Shown here piece by piece: positions 14,804-25,371 of a DNA stretch of 64,000 nucleotides. Within the stretch, counting starts at the first letter, position 1, and each line of letters starts with the position of its first letter. The translations under genes and the position numbers were made by a program. Below the pieces are notes generated by a model that had not been told where the DNA came from, did not search any database, and saw nothing but the letters and a program-made list of their open reading frames with translations. This DNA is from Omphiscola glabra (lineage: Eukaryota; Mollusca; Gastropoda; Lymnaeidae): positions 62,001-126,000 of the forward strand of contig OZ024794.1 of assembly GCA_964017045.1 (NCBI GenBank), read 5' to 3'.

Positions 14804-17520
14804 TTAAGGGGAGGTGCGGGTGAGAAATGGACGAAAATGTCAAATTTTGAAAAAAAATATATTATTGTTTATTTGGTTTTATTAACCATTTCTTTATTGA
14901 AATTTTATATTTGTTTTTACAAAAGTAAGTTGTAAAATATAATAAATTACAATTTTCCTGACCCTATCAATCAGAAAAATGTCAAAATTGTCCGATTGTT
15001 TAGTGTTTTTACCGCTTTGTTATGATTATTTCGAACCGCCCAATCCCAACGTATTTGGTATGGTTGGAAAGTTGGTGATTTCCGGTTTTAGATAAACTTA
15101 ACGTTTCGTCACAAAGAAAATTACGAAAGCAAACGAAGCATTCAATCGGCGATAAAATCTCGCAAAATTGGGTATTTTCCTGACATTCTTCGTGTATCAC
15201 GTGATCTAGCCCTGACCTTTGATTAAAATAACCATTTTGATTGGTCCCTGTGTAGGAACTCAGTTGGTAATAAATACTTCCGGTATAAACAAATCGTTGC
15301 TAATTTCGTGAGGCCTAGCAATGTCGATGGTCATTTGTCGCAAATAAAAACATTTGAGGAGGTAAAAAAAAACACTAAATAAGTAAATAACCAAACAAAA
15401 TGATTTGGCTGTGATTAATTGCCATGAAAAACACAATTAATTATACTTCTTCTATTTCGGAGAAGACTAAGACTGAGTACACTAAGCTACTAAACTAAAG
15501 AGTCCTAGTACTAGTCCTACTCGGATCGTAGTCAATTCAAGCACCTCTACGCTACTTCACTAGCAGGAAGAAGATAGAAAATGCCATCCCAATAAATTCA
15601 ATAATAATGGTAAGTCGTTTTGTCACTTAGATTCAATTTTAATATACGCTTTCAATTAGTCCTAAGGCTAAGCGTATACTCACTATTTTACAATGTTTGA
15701 ACAAACAAAGGCTTATACTTTTATTATTTTTAGTAAACACTGTTACTGTTAGCTTAGTGATAGTTACAGTAGACTAATAAACAATTTATTAATTTAGTAA
15801 ATGTGATATTTGAACTACATTGTACTATATTTATAGTATAGCTATTGACTATTGATATAATATAATAGTAATATTTTACATTTCTTATTTTTCTTATCGC
15901 GTCACACACATGACATTTTGTTTTATTTTATTCTGAAGCCCTAACATTCTAACAAAATTTGCTTGAAATACTTGTCAACAAGTACGACCTATCATTCATT
16001 AATGTCCTTAGCCTTATATTTTATTGTTGAGAAGCTTTTAATAAAAAAATATCTAACTACAAGTTTATTGTTTTCAGGAATGATTGAGGAGACGCGCAAT
16101 GAGTTTGCGGATCTCAATGGAATACAACATGCATTATATTTGCTGTTGATAAACTACACTGATCAACACAATTTCTACATGAAAAAAGAAAGCGTGCCCT
16201 AAGTATGTGTTCCATTTGTTACAGATTCCTCGTCGCAACATACTTTCGATACATCGAAATAATAGTAAACTCAGGCAGAGGATGCAAGAGAAGACTAACA
16301 CAGATTAATTTACAAGGCTCATTATATGTTATTCAAGGACAAAAAGAATAAGACTGCAGTTGAAAGGAACACATCAATAATAACCTTGTTTCAACAGTGT
16401 ATCTCTATGCAATGTGATTTGCAACATGATTAGTGTTAAAATTTGACACAGTAACTAATAAGTTTTTTTCAATGGAGTGATCACTCATGAGTTTTCTGGC
16501 TCACATAAAAAAACTGTTAATAAGCTGTTGAGAAAATACCTGTTGCAACTCAAGTGATTCAAAAGTTGTGTAGAAATCAGAACATTTTTCGAATGTCAAT
16601 ATTCATTCCGTCGTTTGAACTTACAGAACTTACAATTTTTCTACAAGACCAAGAGGTTCATTTTCAGGATACATTGACAATGCCAAATAACTATTTGGAA
16701 ATTGCATTTTCACATAACTTAATTTTATGGTTTTGAAGACTTTTATAAAGCTGAAATTCTTCAAAATGAGCAAATTATTATTTTTTCGACAAAAACAGAA
16801 TAATAGATAATAATACATCAATCGCAGGGAAAAGTTGAGTGGTCAGGAAAAAAAGACAAAACAACCTGGAAAAGGATAATAAATGTCCACAATAGGCTAA
16901 TAAAAAGTTTTCAGTCCAATCTGAATATAAATATTCTATTTTTCATTGATATTTTCATTGTTTTTGTCGTTTTTCTTCGTTATTTCAGTTTTCTCGTTTT
17001 CAATATTTTTGCTCACCAATATTCCTATAACTTTTTTATTTATTATCCAAACCTCACCAAATTTTCACAGTATGTTTATAGACCAATATTAAACATTTGA
17101 ATAACCTAGAATTAAGATAACTATCTTTGAAAAGGAAATATTTCAAAAAGAATTCACCCACACCCCAATTTTTTGAAAATAAATGGGGGCACAATTTGTG
17201 ACCCTGTTGATTTATAACTAGTTATTACATCAAAAAGTCCTGTTATACAAAGATTTATTATAGGTTAAATAATCTATTTTTAAAATCTGATAGCAATAAC
17301 TTAATATTTGTAAAAGCCTTAGTGTTTTGAAAAACACTAACAAAATTGAAATTGCTGAGGTTTTTATGGGTTACAAAGGCAACCAATGGAAATTTTTTTT
17401 TTTTTAAACCTGTTTTCTACCTCATTTACAATACCCAATATGGTGTAGATAAAAAAATTCCCATACGAAGCTAAACAAAAATTTTAGATTTTTCACCCAC
17501 ACCCCCTTAATCACAGACCA
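14804..17520. mobile_element. 2.7-kb TTAA-flanked TIR element (Kolobok/T2-like)
   Basis: TTAA at 14804-14807 and at 17517-17520 brackets 2709 bp that interrupt an inverted satellite monomer. Removing the insert and one TTAA restores the normal monomer (atttatattaatcacagacc). The ends form an imperfect terminal inverted repeat: GGGGAGGTGCGGGTGAGAAA on the left and, as reverse complement, GGGGGTGTGGGTGAAAAAT on the right. TTAA target duplications are used by piggyBac and Kolobok elements; the TTAAGGRR-type end resembles the T2/Kolobok group, so Kolobok-like is preferred, but this is inference. No intact transposase is visible; small open frames at 15009-15200 (-) and 15963-16202 (+) are not recognisable. 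A further TIR-like motif, cacccacacccc, occurs inside at 17156-17167, so the element may be composite. Confidence 0.72.
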
Positions 17521-17645
17521 TCCATGTCTAAGTCAAATGTAACAGCAGTCCGTCTCTTTTATTATGTAATGTAACCAAATTCGGTCTACATTTAAGTCAA
17601 ATTTAAACGGAGACAATCTCAGATTAAATGTAATGTAACCGTAAA
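17521..17645 (-). repeat. Inverted satellite monomer, right part
   Basis: Continuation of the reverse-complement satellite monomer after the TTAA insertion: tcacagaccatccatgtc, then the cgtctcttttattatgtaat block and a second subunit, ending at gtaatgtaaccgt. It is the right boundary of the satellite in this window; unrelated dispersed repeats start at about 17648. Confidence 0.92.
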
Positions 17646-17647
17646 TA

Positions 17648-17922
17648 TTTGAGCTATCTAAATATAATTTAAAACAGAGCTACTGCGTGGGTGGATTAAT
17701 CGCTACAAATGTGTGGACTACATTTTCAAAATACATGCTTCTCGTGTGGACAGCTGTAGGTTGCCTGCTCACGCGTCGGAAAAAGGTCTAATTTATTTGT
17801 GTACACAGCAGACGGAAAAAACAATAAATATTTTCTATTTAAAAATTACTTTGAAACTTAATTAAAACACAAACACTTTTTTCATTTAGTGGCGTGGAAC
17901 GCATGCCGGGTTCTCGCTAGTT
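17648..17922 (+). mobile_element. Helitron-like 3' end, copy 1
   Basis: About 275 bp that match 20060-20328 at moderate identity (gagctatntaaatataattt near the start, tcgctacaa, a gacagctg block, gcatgcgggt near the end). Similarity stops immediately after ctcgCTAG followed by T in both copies, as expected for a Helitron terminus (CTRR inserted before T). A short stem, ggcgtg pairing with catgcc around gaacg, lies about 10 bp upstream of CTAG. The family assignment is inference; no Rep/helicase coding region is present. Confidence 0.45.
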
Positions 17923-17925
17923 TTA

Positions 17926-18312
17926 CATATTTTTGTAATTTTTAATAATAATTTTTAAACTTTTGCTAAAATGAAAAAGGAAATGTAATGTATTTTTGCG
18001 CATGTAAATTTATTCGATTTTTTGTAAAATAATCGAAAAATAACTATGATTGTTTTTAAGAATCCGAGCGTATCAAAATATGTTCGGTTCTTTGGAGTTA
18101 AATCAGTATAACTCATTCTTATATATATGATCTATGCTGACCGTAACTCCAAAGAACCGATACGATTTAAATACGTTCGCATTTTTAAAAACAATCATAG
18201 TTATTTTCTATTTTTTTACGAAATCGAATAAATAATAATGCTCAAAAAAATAGTTTATACCCGCTTTAATTTTACTAAAATTTTAAGTATTAATAATAAA
18301 AATTACAAATAA
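17926..18312. repeat. 385-bp foldback (MITE-like) element
   Basis: Almost the whole segment is one imperfect inverted repeat. The left arm contains ataactatgattgttttta (from 18040) and ggttctttggagtt (to 18101). The right arm contains the complements aactccaaagaacc (from 18145) and aaaaacaatcatagttat (to about 18206). Pairing continues outward to tttttgtaatttttaataat and its partner attattaataataaaaatta. The loop is about 40 bp (ctcattcttatatata). A diverged copy of the left arm and loop lies at 62930-63110. No coding capacity. Confidence 0.75.
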
Positions 18313-18429
18313 ATTTAGAGTAACAACTAAGGAACTATTTCAAGCATTTTATATGTGTTTGAAGGCTATGAAAAAAAAATTAATAAAAAATTATGATCAA
18401 AGAATTACACTGTAATAACATTTATCGGG

Positions 18430-19565
18430 AAAACCAAAACATCTGTTGTTTTTAGTGCGTTTTTTAGTACTTTCCTATTATTGCTAACTGGTAATAAAAT
18501 TAAAACTCTTTTTTTCTAAATAATCAAGCAAATGACGTCATAGCGTAAATTACCTATTTAGCCAATGCAAAAAGTTATCACTCATCCAAATAAGAACAAA
18601 GCATTTGAAATGAAAAAAAATTGTTTTTGCGTAAGTAAGGAGATTACAATCCCGTGGATGATTTTATTAATTTCTCTAAAACTCTGTTTGGGGGAGGGGG
18701 AAGATGTAATACGATAGTTTCATTTGCGCAAGGCAGCACAACATACGTCTCAGAATGAATTCGACAAATAATTAACCTTCTTAGGTAAATATATATGGGG
18801 GTTAGGAAATAGGGTGTGTACAAATTTACGTGAATGACAATTTCTTTAAATCCAATGATACGAAACCAAAACATCTGTTGATTTTAGTGCATTTTTTAAG
18901 TACTTTCCAAATATTGCGTAATAAAAGTAAAACTATTTTGTTATAAATAATAACGCAAATGACGTCAGAACTCAAATTGTCTATTTATTCAATGCAAAAA
19001 TTTATCTGATTTAATAACCGCGCCTAATAAAATTGATAATGTATTTCCCCCTTCCTAAAAGTAAAATTAATAAATATAATAGATTGCTTTTTAAATTGCT
19101 ACAATTTAAAAAATGAAATACAATTTTTGCTTTTTATTTGTAACGTTTAATACATTTTTACTTTTATTCTTTCCAAAAATATACATTTATGAAATTTATA
19201 AATTAGTAAAAAAAAAAAAAAAAACCCTAACCTTTAAATATACTTTTACTACGAAAATGCCGTTTAATGCAATCAATGCAGCGAAACTACATATCCAAAT
19301 AGCATCCACTAATGCACTTTTCACTCATTTAAATAAGAACAAAGCATTTGAAATGCAAAAAAAAAATGTTTTTGCGTAAGTAAGTGGATTACAATCACGT
19401 TGATGATTTTTATTAATTTCTTTAAAACTCTGTTTGGGGGAGGGGGAAGTTGACAAAATGAATTTGACAAATAATTTGCCTTCTTAGGTACATATATATG
19501 GGGGTTAGGAAAAAGGGTGTGTACAATTTTATATCTTTAAATCCAATGATATTACTGTTGTGAAA
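18430..19565 (+). repeat. Direct duplication of AT-rich dispersed repeat
   Basis: Copy A at about 18435-18875 and copy B at about 18862-19565 share aaaccaaaacatctgttg, caaatgacgtca, tttttgcgtaagtaag, tctgtttgggggaggggga and tatatatgggggttagg in the same order. Copy B holds extra sequence at about 19010-19300. Related pieces occur at 32690-32820 (+) and 62755-62880 (-). The open frames in this stretch are low-complexity and not convincing. It behaves as a non-coding dispersed repeat. Confidence 0.7.
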
Positions 19566-19652
19566 AATAGATGCTATATTCTCATTTTACCAATTAAGAT
19601 AATCAATGACGTTAACAAAAATTAAGAATATTTACAAAAGTATAGCCATGGA

Positions 19653-20075
19653 TATCAAAACCCATTCATTTTACAAAAAATAACCAGTTTTGGACCGGGA
19701 GCCCTATAATATTTTTTTTTTATATTTTGAGCTATTTAAATTTAATTTCCGTATGTGTTCCTATACCATGATAAACCTTCATTGAGTTGTTGTGTGCAGG
19801 CCCACAATAGGTTTATAAATAAGTACAACCATTTTACAATATTCCGCTTTGGGCCGGGGGCCTTAAATTCGTTTTTTTAATATGAGCTATATAAATATAA
19901 TGTCAAACAGAGCTATTGCATAGGTGGGTGAAATTAAATTAAATATAAACTTTTACATTTCATTTAGAATTGTGACTTAATAAATAGGTTTCTGAATTAG
20001 TACAAATATTTCACAATATACCTTTTGGGGCCGGGGGCCCTAAATTTGTTTATATGTAATAAATGAGCCATATAA
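19653..20075 (+). repeat. 160-177 bp tandem repeat, about 3 copies
   Basis: The block ggaccggga/gggccggggg recurs at 19692, 19851 and 20028, each time preceded by a ttttacaatat-like tract and followed by gagctat(a/t)taaatata. Units are diverged and 159-177 bp apart. The block leads directly into the Helitron-like terminus at 20060-20328 and may be its internal repeat region. Confidence 0.65.
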
Positions 20076-20328
20076 ATATAATTTCAAACACAGCTATTGC
20101 ATGGGGGGATCAATCGCTACAAGTTTGAGGACTAAATTTGGAAAATCCATGCTTCCCACACGAACAGCTGCGTGTGGCCTGCTCAAGCTTCGAAAAACCT
20201 TCTAATTAATTCGAGTACGCACCAGGCGGTAAAAAAATTGTATATTAAAAGTACTTACAAAAGCATTATTAAAGAACAAACACTTTATTTCTTTGAGTGA
20301 CATTGCAACGCATGCGGGTACTCGCTAG
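20060..20328 (+). mobile_element. Helitron-like 3' end, copy 2
   Basis: Second copy of the 17648-17922 repeat, from gagccatataaatataattt to gcatgcgggtactcgCTAG followed by T. The two copies lose similarity at the same base, directly after CTAG, which supports a real element end. Superfamily assignment is inference. Confidence 0.45.
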
Positions 20329-20429
20329 TAATAATAATAAATTGCATATGAAAGGCATAACTATTTTAAGAAGACATGAGTGGTTTACAGCAGATATTAT
20401 ATTATATTTACTAACGTGTAAACACTTTT

Positions 20430-21050
20430 GATTTAATAATAATTTATGAAACGTGCACTATTTGTATGCGCCTTTTAAATTCTCTATTAGAAAAAAAGCA
20501 TGACTCCATCATACAATTTATAATTAACACATATCCCTATTTTTAGTCATGCTGTTACGATGAACTTTAATTTTAAAATATATTGCACATGTTTAATACG
20601 TGCCTAACTATATTAAAATTTTAGTCCTTTATAAGTAGTAAGGTACGTAAATGTTTTTAATTCAATGTCATTAAAGTCTTTAAACTTGTGAAGTTGGAAA
20701 AAAAAAAATTAAAAAATTGCGATATATGCGAGCAACAGGAAGTAAAGACTGGGACAGTCAGTGCGATTTTTAAACCGAATACTATAACTTGATTAAAATT
20801 AAATATACGTATCATCAAATATATCGAGCCTAGTGATATTTTATAGATTCCACTAATTGTGATCGGTTGAAGGCACCAGTTACTATGCTTTTTAAAACTG
20901 TTTCAAAATGACAATTTTGACATTTTAAAAAATAAAATTCTTTTTTGTTAAATTGTTGTACTCATTGTGCTCCGGATTTAAAAGGTGGGGGGGGGGGGGG
21001 GGGCGCCCTAACGGAGAGAAAGCTGAAAGAAACACCGTTGCTAATAATAA
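20430..21050 (+). repeat. Dispersed repeat X, copy 1
   Basis: About 620 bp. Its parts reappear in the same order in copy 2: gcatgactccatcatacaat resembles 21066 onward; ttaaagtctttaaacttgtg resembles 22350 onward; catcaaatatatcgagcc resembles 22523 onward; the stretch from 20880 resembles 25690-25870; agctgaaagaaac is shared with 25840. It contains a 17-G run at 20987-21003. No coding capacity is visible. Confidence 0.7.
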
Positions 21051-21107
21051 GTATATTTTTTAAAGCATGATGCCATCATTCAATTTTTAATTTACACAAT
21101 TCAGTAC

Positions 21108-22228
21108 TTTAGGGATCGGTTCACACGATCAAATTTTTCTTCAAGCATCTGATGCAATTCGTGTATGAAGCCTTGTCACAACTTTCAAATCATCATTTGA
21201 TCAAATTTCGATGGCATGCAATTTATTTTAGTATAATTGCACAACCTCGATATCGTCAATATAGGTCGTGTTTACATTGACTACGCTAAGTTATCGAAAC
21301 AACAACATCCTCCAAATAAGATTTATTTAATTAATTTTTTTTTTAATATATTCATTGGCTCCCTATTCAAGCACAGATTTACTATAAACTCTCTGTTCTC
21401 TGCCACAACTTTTTCTCGAATTCCTGCCCTCCCTATCTAACCGAAATTCTCTCTGTCTATTCACCCCTTCGACAGCTTCGCTCCTCCGCAGACGGGCGTA
21501 TTCTTTCTGTCCCCAAGACTCGCACAAAAACATACCGTGAACGATCTTTCTCTTACTGTGCCCCCATCAATGGAATTCTCTTCCACTACACATCAGAAAT
21601 ATCTCAACCATCACAGCCTTCAAAACTGCACTCAAAACACATCTCTTTGAAATCTACTATCCTGACTGATTCCCCCTCTGACCGTTAAACGATGCTGCGG
21701 AGTGCCGCCCATGGCTTCACATGTAAATTGTTATGGAATGGTTGGGCGAATGCACAATTTTTTTTTTTTTTTTTTTTAAGTTATGTAAGCTAATTTCTAA
21801 TTTTATGATTATATTTGTTAAATTGTATGTACAGCGTGGTGAGCCCAGCCTTAGGCTGGGGTACCACGCTATAGAAAACAACCAATAATAATAATAGAAT
21901 AGAAACATTAGAAAATAAATGGGCGAAGGGCATGATATAATTGAAATTAATTTTTTAAATAGGCTTTTACTTATAAAGCGTATTCCCTGTAACTGTAGCA
22001 CTAGGCTAGTCACTACGCTTTAATCTCTGCCATTTTGATAAATCATCTGTGATGTCACGTGAACGAAAAAAATTCTCTTCGATTGGTTATCGCATCATAC
22101 ATATGTTTCAAAAGTGAAAAATAAATTTGCTTATGTGTCCATAAATCCGCACACAAAATAGTGCCATCATACACAAATTGCAACAGATGCTTGAAGTAAT
22201 TTTAACGTGTGAACTGACACTAAAAATC
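21108..22228. mobile_element. TIR DNA element with about 50-bp inverted termini
   Basis: The left end, tttagggatcggttcacacg and onward to gcaattcgtgtatga, is inverted at the right end (22165-22228: tacacaaattgcaacagatg, acgtgtgaactgacactaaa). The arms match over about 50 bp with a few differences and share the cttcaagcatctg core. The interior is occupied by the 3' part of a CR1/L2-like LINE. No transposase is seen, and the superfamily cannot be assigned from the ends alone (Harbinger- or ISL2EU-like ends are possible). Confidence 0.6.
21380..21900 (+). pseudogene. 3' end of CR1/L2-like LINE (RT C-terminus plus tail)
   Basis: Two adjoining frames encode the typical C-terminal block of CR1/L2-group reverse transcriptases. 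One reads TKTYRERSFSYCAP (about 21520-21565). After a frameshift the next reads WNSLPLHIRN, ITAFKTALKTHLF and stops with TGA at 21667-21669. The 3' UTR contains a T-run (21761-21778), a strong hairpin (agcgtggtgagcccagcc pairing with ggctggggtaccacgct, 21833-21871) and ends in an aataataata tail near 21885-21896. It is a 5'-truncated dead copy, nested in the surrounding TIR element. Confidence 0.7.
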
Positions 22229-22671
22229 ACGCTTATATTATAAAATATAATTTAAAAGCCTGAAAAGATTGCTCACGTTTAATACTTAGTGAGAACGCTA
22301 TTAAAATTATAGACCTTAAAATTGAAGCAAATTTAGTATAATACAATGTTATTAAAGTCTTTATACTTGTGAGTTTGAAAAAAATAATTAAATAAAAAAT
22401 ACAGATAAATGACTACGGGACGTAATACTTTGCCTCATAATCGGCAAATTTTTTAAACATTGCAATATTTATAATCGAATAACGTAAGCTTCTAAGAAGA
22501 TTTGCCGTAAATATATGGTTCATCAAATGTATCGAGCATAGCGATATTTCATATATTCCACTAATATTGTAATCGGTTAATGACTCTTCTTCTTCTTCTC
22601 TTCTATATTTTGAGGACCAGCGATCAAAGAATTGATCATTCTGGCTCCTATGTTTCAGAGGGGTTCGCGAT

Positions 22672-23162
22672 TTACTGTGCGTGGTTTTCAAGGGGATAAT
22701 TCCCTGGTTGCAAGGGTAACTCAGCAATGGTGCTATGAACTGGGGTTGGAAGACAGGAGGCAATAGACGCAAATGTGTCAAGTGTAGTCGCCTCAACTGT
22801 TGCTTTTGGAAGCTTGTTCCAGTCCCTTATTGTCTTTGGCAGGAATGAGGAGCTCCTGTACTGTGTTCTTGTTTTTAAAAGTCGGAACTCTCTTCGCTGT
22901 CTATGGGGGAGATGGACGAGTTTCTGTTTAATACTGAAGCAGTGGACCAGCCCATTTTGATCATATACAACATGGAGAGCCTAGATAGTCGTCGTCGTTC
23001 TTCCAACGGTGACCAGCCCAGTGTTTCCGGTTGTGAACACTAGATTTGTTTCTGTAGCGGTTCATGACAAAGCGTGCTGCCCGTCGTTGGACCGCCTCCA
23101 ACCTGTCGATGCTCTTCTGGGTAAATGGGTCCCAAACTGAAGATGCGTACTCTAAAAGCGGG
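22672..23162 (-). pseudogene. LINE RT C-terminal part
   Basis: Reading minus strand from 23162, the frame gives YASSVWDPFTQKSIDRLEAV, then AARFVMNRYRN and, further on, YRSSSFLPKTIRDWNKLP and EATTLDTFASI, ending at TAA (22672-22674). These are the standard LINE C-terminal motifs (WDP...i..lE.vQrRaaRfv, and SF.PrtirdWN.LP). A frame change occurs between about 22980 and 22950. It is the direct continuation of the RT core frame that stops at ...FVRPLLE at 23310. Confidence 0.8.
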
Positions 23163-23310
23163 CAATAATGGGGGAGACTGCAAACAGGTTAGCACAATAG
23201 GAAATTAGTAAAACACAGTAAGCTTAAACCTGATAAAAGGAACGCAACAAAACAATATAATCGAATAACGTTGCGTTCCTTTTATCAGGTTTAACCTTAC
23301 TTTGTTTTAC
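23163..23310. mobile_element. 148-bp foldback insertion in LINE
   Basis: The insert interrupts the LINE frame exactly between ...FVRPLLE and YASSVWDP.... A 14 bp direct repeat flanks it (tactctaaaagcgg at 23149-23162 and tactctagaagcgg at 23311-23324, one mismatch), consistent with a target duplication. Inside, 23208-23248 and 23270-23310 are 41 bp inverted arms with 39 matches (core taaacctgataaaaggaacg) around a 21 bp loop. Superfamily unknown. Confidence 0.75.
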
Positions 23311-24011
23311 TACTCTAGAAGCGGCCGGACAAAGGCTTTATAGGCTTTTTCTTTCACGCTTGAGTTGCCGATCTTCATATTTCGCCTTAGGAACCCCAGG
23401 GTCTTGTTTGCCCGGTTGCACACATTGTTAATGTGCTCGTCCCAGCTCTTTGGACGGTAACACCTAGGTACTTTACGGAGGAAACTGGCTCTATAATATG
23501 GCCATGCAATTCTTAAGGGATGAAACTCCATGTTCCAGCTCATCTCCCACTCGGCTAACCGATGGAGGTCCTGTTGCAGCTGGTCCTGGTCAGAACTGTT
23601 GGTGATCGTCCTATACACCGCCGTGCCGTCTGCAAACAATTTTGCTTGGGATATCAGCTTCTCGGGCAGGTCATTGATATATGCTAGGAACAAACAGGGG
23701 CCTAGCATAGAGCCCTGGCTCACCCCTGACTTAACACCGACAAAGGAAGAGGTTGTGCCGCCTGCCACTGCTGCCTGGCATCGGTCGCTGAGGAAGCTAG
23801 AGATCCATGTTTTGGTATTTCCTTGTATCCCACATCTCTGCAGTTTGTGTAAAAGCAAACTATGATTTACACGGTCAAATGCCTTTGAGAAGTCCAACAC
23901 AAGCACATCAGTTTGATTGTTTTTCTCCAAATTGGTCGTCAATTCTTCAGCAAATTCAATGAGTTGGGTCCCACATGATCTATTGACTCGGAAGCCATGT
24001 GTTAAGATTTG
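23310..24011 (-). pseudogene. LINE reverse transcriptase core
   Basis: About 230 codons open on the minus strand from HGFRVNRSCGTQLIEFAEEL, through the catalytic block DVLVLDFSKAFDRVNHSLLL, HKLQRCGIQGNTKTWISSFL, SGVSQGSMLGPCLFLAYIND, to the palm motif LFADG. Active enzymes have FADD at that last motif; here the second aspartate codon reads Gly, so the copy is catalytically dead. The family resemblance is to CR1/Jockey-type RTs. The frame runs into the LTR-like insertion upstream and the foldback downstream. Confidence 0.88.
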
Positions 24012-25365
24012 GTATTATATATATTGCTAGTGCTAGAGCCTTATATATATATTTCTATTGGTACCTCGCGTTACGAAGATTAGTACTGCTACTACGTATA
24101 GGATATGATTACTTTTAATTAGTTATGCTACATTCAGTCTCACTTACATTAAACTACTATGGCACTCTCACTCGCTCTCACTTCTATTATTACTAAAAGA
24201 CACAGGTGGTTCAGCCCACTAATAAATATTTAATTATAAACAAATAACTTCACGAAATACATACAACCAAAAGCAATCATTGTGATACAGTTTAGTTACT
24301 AATAAAACATGAGACTGGATTGTGCGATGAACTGCCCGTCCTCTGGTCTGCCCTCTAGTCCGCTACACACACACGGCAGGTCCAGACACACAACAAGCCT
24401 TCTGGTCTGCTCTCTAGTCCCTTACACGCACACAGGTCAGGTCCAAAGTACAGACAGCAAGCCTTCAGTTGACGGGTCTGCGCTCACTCGCTGGCTCGCC
24501 ACTGGTCACGGGGGTGGGGTTCCAACCACACTCTTCCATGTTTTGTGTATACTAATTTCTAGTACGCCCTAAACTTGACTTGTTCAATATGACGTCAGAG
24601 TTAGTCACCGCTAATCTCTTGACTGAACTCACTCTACGGAGTTATAATTTACACTGAGCTATACTCTATATACTCAACTCTACTATACTCAAATCAAACT
24701 CTTCTATATTCAAAATCTAATCATCTGGCTACTAGATTTTACTATAAACTATACTGTACTATACTGTCTATCCTATACTTTATTATTCTATACTAATCTA
24801 AACTGGCTGTAAATGAGAATAACAAATACAACACATAGGCTATAACTAAGAATTACAATCCTATCACATTATTAATAATTAATTATAATCTAACTTAGTA
24901 TTCTAATAGTAACTTAAGTAACTAATTACAATCCTAATATTTCTTACTAACAAAAATACTAACATTATAAGCATATGAAACTAACAATTAACAATACTAA
25001 TATTACTAACCTAGACAACTTTTGGATAAACAAACTTAAACAACAATGGTTGCTAGCCAGGCTCTGCTTGTCAAATTACATGGAAAAAGAATGAAGAGCG
25101 TGCTGCGCTCATATTTGTAGGTCTACTTAGCGTCTATACGCTGACGCTGACCTCTGGTCAGACCCGATGCTACGGTCAGTCGCGTTCATTTTCTAAGCTA
25201 TGACACGGTCATAAGACCTGGTAAATTTCCATTGTTTATGAGTCATTGTTATTATAGCAAGTACACTGTAAGGCCCAGCCTAATTGAGTCATATCACGTG
25301 GGGTAGCGATGGGCAGGAGTGTGAGTCAGGAGGTCTCACACAGGTGAGGACCAGCGGGTCTCAAC
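24000..25365. mobile_element. Solo-LTR-like insertion in LINE
   Basis: The 1366 bp insert splits the LINE between ...DCQHG and HGFR.... The hexamer gccatg is present on both sides (23994-23999 and 25366-25371), as expected for a short target duplication. The insert starts TGTTAAGA and ends TCTCAAC, a short imperfect inverted repeat of the kind found on LTRs, though the canonical CA end is not perfect. It has no coding region; it is AT-rich with tatatata, polyadenylation-type aataaa and a tact-rich tract at 24640-24790. LTR identity is inference. Confidence 0.5.
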
Positions 25366-25371
25366 GCCATG

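Noticed and set aside
18644..19379. Open frames of 76-88 codons
   Set aside because: They lie in the duplicated AT-rich repeat, with homopolymer-encoded Lys and Phe runs; the repeat copy does not keep the frames.
23530..23865. Plus-strand open frame of 111 codons
   Set aside because: Antisense shadow of the LINE reverse transcriptase core.
24309..24572. Open frame of 87 codons
   Set aside because: Lies within the LTR-like insertion, is biased in composition and shows no recognisable domain.
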